DNA of 64,000 bases. Origin: Bowmanella denitrificans. GTDB lineage: Bacteria; Pseudomonadota; Gammaproteobacteria; Enterobacterales; Alteromonadaceae. Location of the stretch: assembly GCF_002887595.1 (NCBI RefSeq), contig NZ_PEBU01000005.1, positions 285,105 through 349,104 on the forward strand. Reading direction: 5' to 3'. Positions within the stretch are counted from its first letter, which is position 1; each line of letters opens with the position of its first letter. A program made the translations under genes and the position numbers. Positions 18,222 to 26,358 of this stretch are shown here, piece by piece. The notes below the pieces were generated by a model. The model was not told the origin of the DNA and searched no databases. It was given only the letters and a program-made list of their open reading frames with translations.

Positions 18222-19229
18222 TTATGCCTGCTGCACAACCTGATCAATACAACCAAATATAGACTGGCCGTTCTGGTCCAGCATCTCAATGCGGATACTG
18301 TTACCAAAGTCCATAAAAGGCGTACTGGGCTGACCTTGCTGAATGGTTTCAATCATACGAATTTCAGCAATACAGCTATAACCGACACCGCCTTCTGCTA
18401 CAGGTTTACCTGGACCATCATTGAGTTTATTCGATACCGTACCGGAACCGATAATGGTGCCAGCCACCAGCGGACGGGTTTTAGCGGCATGGGCAATTAA
18501 CTGGCCAAAGTGAAAGGTCATATCCACTCCGGCATTAGGCTTACCAAACAGCTCTCCATTTAAATGGCTGATCAGCGGCAAATGCAGTTTGCCGGCTTGC
18601 CAGGCATCACCCAGTTCATCCAGCGTTACGCATACCGGTGAAAAGGCACTGGAGGGTTTGGACTGGTAAAAACCAAAGCCTTTGGCCAGCTCCGCCGGAA
18701 TCAGGCCACGTAACGACACATCGTTAACCAGCATTACCAGGCGAATATAGGACAACGCCTGCTCAGCCGATACGCCCATGGGCACGTCATCAACAATCAC
18801 GGCGACTTCGGCTTCAAAGTCGATACCAAAACCTTCACTTTGCGGCATCAGCACTGGGGCATGAGGGGCAAGGAAGGTATCTGAGCCGCCCTGATAAATC
18901 AGCGGGTCGGTCCAGAAGGTATCAGGCATCTCGGCATTACGCGCCTTACGCACCAACTCAACGTGGTTCACGTAAGCACTGCCGTCGGCCCAATGATATG
19001 CACGAGGCAGTGGCGATGTGCAGTCTGCCTGATTAAAGGGTTCCCCGCTCACATCACCCTGTTCCAGGGCCTGATAGCGCTCGCGCAGCGGCGCTTCCAG
19101 CTCGGCCCAGTTGTCCAGGGCAAATTGCAGCGTCGGCGCGATATCAGAGACTGACAGCATACGGCTCAGATCTTTGCTGACCAGTACCAACTTACCGTCA
19201 CGACCGGATTTCAGACTGGCCAGCTTCAT
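18222..19229 (-). CDS. Fumarylacetoacetate hydrolase-family protein
   Basis: 335 residues. The FAH catalytic domain is in the C-terminal two thirds: GIDFEAEVAVIVDD carries the metal-binding acidic residues, then VNDVSLRGL, FGFYQSKPSSAF and TIIGSGTVSNK. In tyrosine breakdown this family performs the last step, fumarylacetoacetate to fumarate and acetoacetate. It overlaps the VOC gene by 4 bases (ATGA) and is the last gene of the hpd operon, so this role is likely. It is shorter than eukaryotic-type fumarylacetoacetase and matches the bacterial form that travels with hpd in Alteromonadales. Confidence 0.85.
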   Translation of the reverse strand: MKLASLKSGRDGKLVLVSKDLSRMLSVSDIAPTLQFALDNWAELEAPLRERYQALEQGDVSGEPFNQADCTSPLPRAYHWADGSAYVNHVELVRKARNAEMPDTFWTDPLIYQGGSDTFLAPHAPVLMPQSEGFGIDFEAEVAVIVDDVPMGVSAEQALSYIRLVMLVNDVSLRGLIPAELAKGFGFYQSKPSSAFSPVCVTLDELGDAWQAGKLHLPLISHLNGELFGKPNAGVDMTFHFGQLIAHAAKTRPLVAGTIIGSGTVSNKLNDGPGKPVAEGGVGYSCIAEIRMIETIQQGQPSTPFMDFGNSIRIEMLDQNGQSIFGCIDQVVQQA

Positions 19230-19774
19230 TGCTGACCTCCTGGAAATTCACCTTCGCCGTGCAGCCAGGCGGCGTGTTTAGGCGCCTTTTTGGTTTGTGC
19301 CCATTCGTCCAACATGGCCGGAGCAACGCGTTTCAGCTCTTCCAGCATACCGGGTTTGGCGGTATTGGCCGCCAGTTCAATCCGGTGACCATTAGGATCA
19401 AAGAAGTAGATGGACTTAAAGATGGTGTGCTCTGTAGGGCCCAGCACCTTCAGACCGGCATTTTCCAGGCGCTGTTTGGCGGCCAGCAACTCATCCATTG
19501 AGGCCACTTCAAACGCAATATGCTGTACCCAGGCCGGGGTATTCTGATCGCGATCCATATCCGGCGAGTTTGGCAGCTCAAAGAATGCCAACACATTGCC
19601 CTGACCGGCATCCAGAAACACATGCATATAAGGGTCCGGGGCCTTGGTGGAAGGCACTTCGTTTTCAGCGATAGCCAGCAGAAAGTCCATATCCAGCAGG
19701 TCGCGGTAAAATTCCACGGTCTGCTTGGCATCCTTGCAGCGGTAAGCTACGTGGTGAATGCGTTGAATTTTCAT
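19226..19774 (-). CDS. VOC-family metalloenzyme (glyoxalase/dioxygenase fold)
   Basis: 182 residues, two VOC modules followed by a C-terminal tail of about 45 residues. Likely metal ligands are the His in RIHHVAYR, the His in VQHIAFEV and the Glu in HRIELA, a His-His-Glu set as in glyoxalase I and extradiol dioxygenases. It lies between hpd (22 bp upstream) and the FAH gene (4-bp overlap), the place where homogentisate dioxygenase (hmgA) would be expected. Whether it acts on a tyrosine-pathway intermediate is inference; hmgA and maiA are not in the window. Confidence 0.75.
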   Translation of the reverse strand: MKIQRIHHVAYRCKDAKQTVEFYRDLLDMDFLLAIAENEVPSTKAPDPYMHVFLDAGQGNVLAFFELPNSPDMDRDQNTPAWVQHIAFEVASMDELLAAKQRLENAGLKVLGPTEHTIFKSIYFFDPNGHRIELAANTAKPGMLEELKRVAPAMLDEWAQTKKAPKHAAWLHGEGEFPGGQQ

Positions 19775-19796
19775 CGTTACTCCTTATGCCGTTGCC

Positions 19797-20885
19797 TTAG
19801 GCGTTTTCTTTGGCTGAGCTGCCGACCACGCCACGGGCGACCTGATCACGTTCAATAGATTCAAACAGTGCTTTAAAGTTACCTTCACCGAAGCCTTCGT
19901 CTTCTTTACGCTGAATAAACTCAAAAAATACCGGCCCAAGTGCAGCTTCAGAGAAGATTTGCAACAACAAACGTGGTTTGCCACCTTCGGTGGTGCCGTC
20001 CAGCAAAATACCACGGGCCTGCAACTGGTCTACCGGCTCACCATGGCCTGGCAGACGTTCTTCCAGCATCTCGTAGTAGGTGGCCGGGGGCGCGGTCATA
20101 AACTTCACGCCTTTGGCTTTTAGCTTGTCCCAACAGGCCAACAGGTCGTCACAGGCAAAGGCAATATGCTGTATACCTTCACCGTTGTATTTCATCAGGA
20201 ACTCTTCAATCTGACCACCCGCGCTGGCTTCTTCATTCAGCGGAATACGAATTTTGCCGTCAGGGGCTGTCATGGCCTTGGACAGCAAACCTGTGTACTC
20301 GCCCTTGATATCGAAATAACGAATTTCACGGAAGTTGAACAGGTTCGTATAGTAGTCGGCCCAGTACTGCATACGACCACGGTAAACGTTGTGGGTCAGG
20401 TGATCCAGAGTATGGAAGCCACAACCTTCAGGGTGACGATCCACACCTTCAATCCAGTTAAAGTCAATATCGTAAATCGTCTGACCTTCTTTGTAGCGAT
20501 CAATCAGGTACAAGGTAGCCCCGCCAATCCCCTTAATGGCTGGCAGGCGTAATTCCATGGCACCAGTCTGAGTATCCACTGGCTGCGCACCCTTTTTCAG
20601 TGCGGCTGCATAGGCTTTTTGCGAGTCTTTAACTCTGAACGCCATACCACAGGCTGACGGTCCATGCTCAATGGCATAGTAGTGGGCATGACTTTTAGGT
20701 TCATAGTTGGTGATAAAGTTAATGTCGCCCTGACGCCACAGCTCCACATCCTTCGACTTATGACGCGCTACCAGGGTGAAGCCCATGGCTGCAAAAATGG
20801 GCTCCAGCACACCTTTCTGCGGAGCGGTAAACTCGACAAACTCGAAACCGTCCAAGCCCATCGGGTTCTCAAACAAATCCGCCAT
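19797..20885 (-). CDS. hpd: 4-hydroxyphenylpyruvate dioxygenase
   Basis: 362 residues from the ATG at 20885, preceded by AAGGGG; the open frame continues to 20981 but would run through the operators. Reaction: 4-hydroxyphenylpyruvate plus O2 to homogentisate plus CO2, Fe(II)-dependent. Two VOC halves are visible, with the three iron ligands in [15 protein letters not shown] and FFEFIQR, and the conserved C-terminal segment LLLQIFSE. First gene of the hpd-VOC-FAH operon. It should be repressed by the divergent MarR protein through the two palindromes at 20954-20988. Confidence 0.95.
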   Translation of the reverse strand: MADLFENPMGLDGFEFVEFTAPQKGVLEPIFAAMGFTLVARHKSKDVELWRQGDINFITNYEPKSHAHYYAIEHGPSACGMAFRVKDSQKAYAAALKKGAQPVDTQTGAMELRLPAIKGIGGATLYLIDRYKEGQTIYDIDFNWIEGVDRHPEGCGFHTLDHLTHNVYRGRMQYWADYYTNLFNFREIRYFDIKGEYTGLLSKAMTAPDGKIRIPLNEEASAGGQIEEFLMKYNGEGIQHIAFACDDLLACWDKLKAKGVKFMTAPPATYYEMLEERLPGHGEPVDQLQARGILLDGTTEGGKPRLLLQIFSEAALGPVFFEFIQRKEDEGFGEGNFKALFESIERDQVARGVVGSSAKENA

Positions 20886-20953
20886 TTCAATCCCCTTATT
20901 TACTCTTTGCTGCATTTTGGGCAACCTTTGACACAATGTTACCCAAGTGTTTT

Positions 20954-20988
20954 GTTTCAGTTGAAAGCATGTTAGTTTCAATTGAAAC
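20954..20988. promoter_or_regulatory. Twin palindromic operators between hpd and marR
   Basis: GTTTCAGTTGAAA (20954-20966) and the perfect palindrome GTTTCAATTGAAAC (20975-20988) are spaced 21 bp centre to centre, two helical turns. They occupy the divergent promoter gap. The divergent MarR-family protein is the likely ligand; I recall a GTTTCAATTGAAAC-like motif for MarR-type tyrosine-degradation regulators (HmgS) in Alteromonadales, but could not check this. Confidence 0.75.
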
Positions 20989-20996
20989 CATTGACA

Positions 20997-21461
20997 ATGG
21001 CGGAGCCGAACTTGCCCTGTAAACCAAACTCTCCACTGCTGTTGCAGCGTTTCCTGCCTTACAGGCTGACGACCTTGTCCAATAAAATCTCTCAGGCTTT
21101 GGCCGCGCAGTACAGCGAGCGTTTTGATTTAAGCATTCCCGAATGGCGCATAGTGGCGGTACTTGGCGAGGGATTGGCACTGTCTGCAGCCGAGATTGTG
21201 CAGCGTACTGCAATGGACAAAGTGGCCGTTTCCAGAGCCGTTAAAAAGCTGCTGGAAAAGGGTAGACTGGAAAAAAATCAGGACACTAATGACAACCGTC
21301 GCTTCGCATTATCATTGTCAGAAGCAGGTAAAACCCTTTATGAAGAGGTAGTCCCCATTGCCCTGGACTACGAAAAACGCCTGATTGCGCAGCTCAGCCA
21401 TGAAGAAATCGACAATATGGACAAACTGTTTAACCACCTGGACAGTGTGATCCTGAAATAG
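20997..21461 (+). CDS. MarR-family regulator of the hpd operon
   Basis: 154 residues from the ATG at 20997 (an upstream in-frame TTG at 20982 lies inside the operator). A winged helix is visible: [23 protein letters not shown], then [17 protein letters not shown] (recognition helix) and [16 protein letters not shown] (wing). Flanking helices would form the dimer interface. It is divergent from hpd across two palindromes, a layout that predicts autorepression and repression of hpd-VOC-FAH, relieved by a pathway intermediate (inferred). Confidence 0.88.
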   Translation: MAEPNLPCKPNSPLLLQRFLPYRLTTLSNKISQALAAQYSERFDLSIPEWRIVAVLGEGLALSAAEIVQRTAMDKVAVSRAVKKLLEKGRLEKNQDTNDNRRFALSLSEAGKTLYEEVVPIALDYEKRLIAQLSHEEIDNMDKLFNHLDSVILK

Positions 21462-21559
21462 CTCAATAGCTAATTTTTTGCAGTCAGAATAAAAATTTTT
21501 GAGGTCATTGCATTACACTGCGTAATAGCAGATATCAAGACCAGAATAAGATCTGTATT

Positions 21560-22114
21560 TTGTCACTTATTGCTAGAATTATCCCCCTCCGACAAGAGCC
21601 AGCCAGTAACGAAGCGATACTGGAACGCATTGTCACAGAACATGGGCCGTCATTAAGGCTATTTTTACAGGTGCGGGCACCTGCCGGAATGGAGATTGAG
21701 GATATCCAGCAGGAGGTTTTTTTACGTCTGGTGCGCTTACCTAATCCTATTGAACAACTAAGTAAACAACCCGACACCTTGCGTAGCTATTTGTTCACCA
21801 TTGCCACCAACCTCATTCGTGATCGATTGCGCCGCGCTAAAACCCGTCATCAAGAACAACACGAACCCTTTGAAGAACAACAGTGCCATTTGCAACACAA
21901 TGGACCAGAAGAATGGTTAACTGGCATACAGCAATACCAGAAAATGAGGCGAGCGATAGGCAGATTACCAAATAAACCCCGACAAGCGTTCATCCTCAGC
22001 CGTTATAAACATTACAGCTACAGAGATATATCTGAATACATGAATGTATCGGTCAGCACTGTTGAAAAATATATAGCCGAAGCCCTCAATGCACTCCGTA
22101 AGGAATTGCTATGA
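21560..22114 (+). CDS. FecI-type ECF RNA polymerase sigma factor
   Basis: 184 residues. Region 2 is seen in EIEDIQQEVFLRLVR and SYLFTIATNLIRDRLRR; region 4 in LPNKPRQAFILSRYKHYSYRD with the HTH DISEYMNVSVSTVEKYIAEA. The start is a TTG at 21560 without a clear ribosome-binding site; no ATG or GTG is available in frame upstream after the stop at 21500, so the start is uncertain. Its stop overlaps the FecR start (ATGA). It should direct transcription of the receptor-peptidase operon downstream when released by the FecR protein. Confidence 0.9.
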   Translation: MSLIARIIPLRQEPASNEAILERIVTEHGPSLRLFLQVRAPAGMEIEDIQQEVFLRLVRLPNPIEQLSKQPDTLRSYLFTIATNLIRDRLRRAKTRHQEQHEPFEEQQCHLQHNGPEEWLTGIQQYQKMRRAIGRLPNKPRQAFILSRYKHYSYRDISEYMNVSVSTVEKYIAEALNALRKELL

Positions 22115-23118
22115 CTATGCCAATCAAAAATGACCCTGCTCATCAGGCGGCAATTTGGGTCAGCCGCTTAAACACCCAAACCTTAAGTGATGCACAGTTA
22201 CAGGCATTATATCAGTGGTTACAGCAATCTCCGGCCAATAAACGTGAGTTTGATGCATTACAGCAAGTGTGGGACGAGTTCGGAGCGGTACAGCTGGAGC
22301 CTGAGTTATTGCGCCATGCACACCCGCGTCGCTCACGTAAATTCGTTTGGTATAGCCTGGCAGCTACTTTTACCCTGATCTGTTCAATGAGTCTTTTTTT
22401 CTTCTGGCCAGTACAGACACCGCAGCCTATAGTGCGTTACAACACAGAAATTGGCGAACAACGGCACATCACTCTACCGGATGGCAGCGATGTACAGATG
22501 AACACCAATTCCAGTCTATTGGTTGACTTTTCTGGCCCTCAGCGCCGAATTATGCTCGACAAAGGCGAAGCTTTTTTTTCAGTAACCCGTGATCCAAAAC
22601 GGCCGTTTAGTGTTCAAACCGGTTCACAATCCATCAGCGTGCTAGGTACCCGTTTTAATGTACGTAAGCGCGGCAATCAATTCACAGTGGCCGTTGAAGA
22701 AGGGATAGTAGCAGTGCATCGTAAAGAAGTTCCTCTGCAATTGACCAACTTCAAGAGCAGTGGAAATACAGGAGAGCAGCACGGTCAGTATCGTTTACTT
22801 GCTGGTGAAGTCATGACTTTTGCAGATGACAGTTACAAAGTGTCAGCCAGTGAACCGACCAATCTATCACGCCAACTTAACTGGCGCAGTGGCGTTGTGA
22901 CTTTTGAAGATACACCACTTAAGGAGGTCGTAGCCGAACTTAACCGTTATTCCCCCCGGCGAATCCTGATACAAGATCCACATCTGATGCACTTAAAAGT
23001 TTCAGGCGTATTCCATCTGCAACAATTAGAACATGTACTTAGTGGCTTGCAAGCAACTTTTGCTCTGCAGATTCGCTACGAGAACGACATGATATTTATC
23101 GAGAAAAACAAACAATAA
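22111..23118 (+). CDS. FecR-family anti-sigma/sigma-regulator
   Basis: 335 residues. An N-terminal cytoplasmic DUF4880-like domain (AIWVSRLNTQTLSDAQLQAL...) binds the sigma factor; one membrane helix (about residues 83-103, LAATFTLICSMSLFFFW); a periplasmic FecR domain (TEIGEQRHITLPDGSDVQMN, VLGTRFNVR); and a C-terminal STN-like/DUF4974 module (VVAELNRYSPRRILI...). It would sense the STN domain of the receptor encoded next. Translationally coupled to the sigma gene. Confidence 0.92.
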   Translation: MTMPIKNDPAHQAAIWVSRLNTQTLSDAQLQALYQWLQQSPANKREFDALQQVWDEFGAVQLEPELLRHAHPRRSRKFVWYSLAATFTLICSMSLFFFWPVQTPQPIVRYNTEIGEQRHITLPDGSDVQMNTNSSLLVDFSGPQRRIMLDKGEAFFSVTRDPKRPFSVQTGSQSISVLGTRFNVRKRGNQFTVAVEEGIVAVHRKEVPLQLTNFKSSGNTGEQHGQYRLLAGEVMTFADDSYKVSASEPTNLSRQLNWRSGVVTFEDTPLKEVVAELNRYSPRRILIQDPHLMHLKVSGVFHLQQLEHVLSGLQATFALQIRYENDMIFIEKNKQ

Positions 23119-23214
23119 ACAAATTTGAAATATTTTTTTCACAATTCATGAGGTGTTCAACCCAAGCTGCGTATTTACTTCTTGAGACTACTCTCTCAGT
23201 TTAGGAGTTCATAT

Positions 23215-26200
23215 ATGCCGGTTTCTAAAACAATGATAAAAACCACTATCAGCCGTGCCATAGCCGTTGCCTGCCTGGCATCGTCCGTATCCGCCGTTGC
23301 TGCATCTGATGTCACTCGCACCGAACAACATCTTCTGTCTCTTGCAAAGGAACAGGGAATACAAATTATGTTCGCCGCAGATACGGTCAAGGGTGTCACA
23401 CTAAATGACCCACCAGTCTCTGGCACCATCGAGCAAAAATTGACTCAGATGCTACAAGGCACGAGCCTGAACTATCGAAAAGTCACCGAAAATGTCTACG
23501 TTGTACTAGCCGATGAACCAGGCTCTACCGCGGAAACCGATATTTCTAACCGTCAGGTTGAAACCCCAGCACCACCTAGCGAAGCAGCTACAGATGTAGA
23601 GAAAATTTCCATCACAGGTTCGCGTTTACGTCGCAGAGGTGCAGACGCCCCCATACCAACGACGGTACTAAGTTCTGCCTATATTGATGCTAAAGGGATC
23701 ACCAGCCTAGGCGACATGATGACCGAACTTCCGGCAATCAACCCTGGCATTAACGGTCAGAATAATAACCTGAATATGGGAAACGCAGGACTAAACTTGC
23801 TGGATCTGCGCGCCTTGGGTTATACCCGAACCTTAGTTCTGGTAAATGGGCGTCGTCATGTGGGCAGTCAGGCAGGCAACAGCTCGGTAGACATTTCCAC
23901 TATCTCACCAGCCTTGATTGAACGGATTGAAACTATTACCGGCGGTGCATCAGCCGTATATGGTGCCGATGCAGTTTCAGGTGTCGTGAACTTCATTATG
24001 AAGAAAGACTTTGAAGGCCTGCAATTAGACGGTCAAATCGGTGCAGCTGAGCATGGTGCAGCAGAGGATCAAGCATTCAGTATCACAGCAGGTACCAACT
24101 TCAATCAGGAGCTGGGGAATCTCACGCTGCATTTTAACTATGCCAAAAACAACGGCCACCTTGCGACCGATAGAGATTTCTCCAAAACCAGCCTGACCTT
24201 CCAGGATGTAAACAAAGACGGCATATTTGAAGCCTATGACGACAACGTTATCCGTGTGCAGGGACCGACCGGCATCACCCTTGGCCCAGTACCTGGAGGG
24301 ATAGTAGCCTGGACTGAGGACGGTAATTTTCTCGACCCCAGCGGTGACCCAATCTTCGGCTTTGCCAGTCAGCAAGGTGGAATCGGCTTACGTACAGCTG
24401 ACTATGCCCAACCTCGTCCTGCCACAGAACGTTTGTTGTTCAATGGCAACCTGCGTTACGAAGTACTGCCAGATACGGCACTTTTTATCGAGGGTAAGTA
24501 CGCCTTCACCAAAGCCAACATCCATGGTCAGCCAGCTTATTTTGGTTCATTCGGTTCTTTTGCTCGACCCGCCAATATCAGCATAGACAATCCATACTTA
24601 CATGCCGAAGTGGTGGATTACTTACAGCAACAAGGAGTGAGTAGCATCAGGGTCGAAAAGGCGAGCGAGGAGCTTGGACTAATCGACTTTGTAAATACCC
24701 GCCACCTGTTTCAGTTGGTTACCGGACTGGAAGGGCAATTAGGCTACGACTGGAACTGGTCACTTTCTTATCAATATGGGCGCAGTGAAGGCCAGGAAGA
24801 TGGACTAGATCGTGATGAAGCGCGTGCCCAACAAGCCATAGATGTCATTCGAGATGAACAAGGCGAAATTCGCTGCCGTGACCAGAGCCATGCTTGTGTA
24901 CCCATGAACTTATTTGGCCGTCAATCTTTGTCGGATGACGTAATAAACTTCATGATGTTTCGTGAAATTGATAAGAATTATCTGACTCAAAAAGCCTTTA
25001 ACGCCCAGATCAGCGGCGAAGCATTTGATCTCCCTGCGGGCAGGCTTGCCCTGGCCGCAGGTTTGGAATATCGCCAGGAGCGCAGCGAATTTGCTCCTTC
25101 TATGGCTCATCAACTTGGCACAACGTATCGCACCAACTCTGGAGCACTATTAGCCAGCCAAGGCAAGTATGATGTAAAAGAAGCTTTTGTTGAAACCCTT
25201 GTTCCGTTGCTGGCTGAACAAAGCTGGGCCAATCTTCTCAATCTTGAAGCTGCGGTCCGGGTATCGGATTATTCCCTGTCAGGTTCATCCACTGCCTGGA
25301 AGTTAGGCCTGAGCTGGGAGCCAGTGGACGACATAAAATTCCGCTTTAACCGCTCAAAATCTGTTCGCGCTGCAAACATAGCTGAAATGTTTCAGCCTGA
25401 GCAACCAGGGTTTGCTTTTGTAGAAGACCCTTGTCATTTTGAAAATCGTGCCCTAGGTGGTGCCCCAACAAACCGGGAAGCCAACTGTCAGGCGTTGGGC
25501 CTAGGCCCTGATTTTCATTCCGATGCTGAGACCTCAGTGCGCACAGTACTGACATCTGGAAGTCGGGATCTAAAACCCGAATCTTCTCTGACCACTACTA
25601 TGGGGTTGGTTTATACGCCGGCCTGGTTAGATGGACTAACTCTGTCGGTGGATAGCTGGGACATCAACATCTCAGACGCTATCCAGGCATTTGATGCCAA
25701 CAATATCCTGAACAACTGTGTGGATCTGGCTTCACTGGACAATGAATTTTGTCGCCTGGTATCCCGCGACACGGACGGGCAGATCACTGGTATCAGTGTA
25801 AAACAAATTAACATTGCCAATTTTGAAGCGGCAGGCACCGATTTTGAAGCCCACTACCAGTGGCAGTGGGGTGAAAGTGATCTGTCTTTGAACCTGATTG
25901 GCTCCCACCTACGCCGTAAAAATTATTTTGAAACCCCGGATGCCAGCGAGCCGCTTCGTCAGGCTGGCAATCTGGAAAATCCGCAATGGCAAGGTATGCT
26001 GATGCTGGGCTATCAAAACGGCCCTTGGAATATTAGTTTGCAAAGTCGTTATGTTGGTTCATCCCAGGTTGACGCCGCCGAACAAAACCCCGGCTATCAT
26101 CGGCAAATACCCTCTTACACTTTGCACTCCATGCAAGTCAGACACCGGTTTGATGAGCAGATGGAAGTCTATCTGGGCCTCAACAATTTACTGGATGAAG

Positions 26201-26304
26201 CCCCCCCCCGCAGAGCGGATGTCTTTTCTGGTCAGGGAGTAGCTGGCAGTTTTTACGACACTGTCGGTCGTTTTGCATATCTGGGTGCCAGATACAAGTT
26301 CTGA
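23215..26304 (+). CDS. TonB-dependent receptor with N-terminal STN signalling domain
   Basis: 1029 residues from ATG 23215 (AGGAG 7 bases upstream; the frame opens earlier at 23182). Signal peptide to about ASSVSAVAA, STN domain (about residues 35-95, LLSLAKEQGIQIMFAADTVK), linker, TonB-box-like EKISITGSR, plug (GGASAVYGADAVSGVVNF) and barrel ending ARYKF. The STN domain plus the upstream ECF/FecR genes indicate surface signalling: substrate binding outside triggers operon expression. The downstream peptidase and cyclophilin suggest a peptide substrate (inference). The plug form LRALGYTRTLVLVNGRRHVG is common in receptors of this class in Alteromonadales and sphingomonads. Confidence 0.93.
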   Translation: MPVSKTMIKTTISRAIAVACLASSVSAVAASDVTRTEQHLLSLAKEQGIQIMFAADTVKGVTLNDPPVSGTIEQKLTQMLQGTSLNYRKVTENVYVVLADEPGSTAETDISNRQVETPAPPSEAATDVEKISITGSRLRRRGADAPIPTTVLSSAYIDAKGITSLGDMMTELPAINPGINGQNNNLNMGNAGLNLLDLRALGYTRTLVLVNGRRHVGSQAGNSSVDISTISPALIERIETITGGASAVYGADAVSGVVNFIMKKDFEGLQLDGQIGAAEHGAAEDQAFSITAGTNFNQELGNLTLHFNYAKNNGHLATDRDFSKTSLTFQDVNKDGIFEAYDDNVIRVQGPTGITLGPVPGGIVAWTEDGNFLDPSGDPIFGFASQQGGIGLRTADYAQPRPATERLLFNGNLRYEVLPDTALFIEGKYAFTKANIHGQPAYFGSFGSFARPANISIDNPYLHAEVVDYLQQQGVSSIRVEKASEELGLIDFVNTRHLFQLVTGLEGQLGYDWNWSLSYQYGRSEGQEDGLDRDEARAQQAIDVIRDEQGEIRCRDQSHACVPMNLFGRQSLSDDVINFMMFREIDKNYLTQKAFNAQISGEAFDLPAGRLALAAGLEYRQERSEFAPSMAHQLGTTYRTNSGALLASQGKYDVKEAFVETLVPLLAEQSWANLLNLEAAVRVSDYSLSGSSTAWKLGLSWEPVDDIKFRFNRSKSVRAANIAEMFQPEQPGFAFVEDPCHFENRALGGAPTNREANCQALGLGPDFHSDAETSVRTVLTSGSRDLKPESSLTTTMGLVYTPAWLDGLTLSVDSWDINISDAIQAFDANNILNNCVDLASLDNEFCRLVSRDTDGQITGISVKQINIANFEAAGTDFEAHYQWQWGESDLSLNLIGSHLRRKNYFETPDASEPLRQAGNLENPQWQGMLMLGYQNGPWNISLQSRYVGSSQVDAAEQNPGYHRQIPSYTLHSMQVRHRFDEQMEVYLGLNNLLDEAPPRRADVFSGQGVAGSFYDTVGRFAYLGARYKF

Positions 26305-26321
26305 TCACATCAATCCCCCGC

Positions 26322-26339
26322 GCGGGCCTGCAGGCCCGC
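26322..26339. other. Perfect 18-bp palindrome between receptor and peptidase genes
   Basis: GCGGGCCTGCAGGCCCGC, 18 bp after the receptor stop, without a T-tract. It could fold as an intercistronic hairpin that lowers read-through or stabilises the upstream mRNA end. Confidence 0.6.
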
Positions 26340-26358
26340 TAAGCTCCAGGAGTATCCC

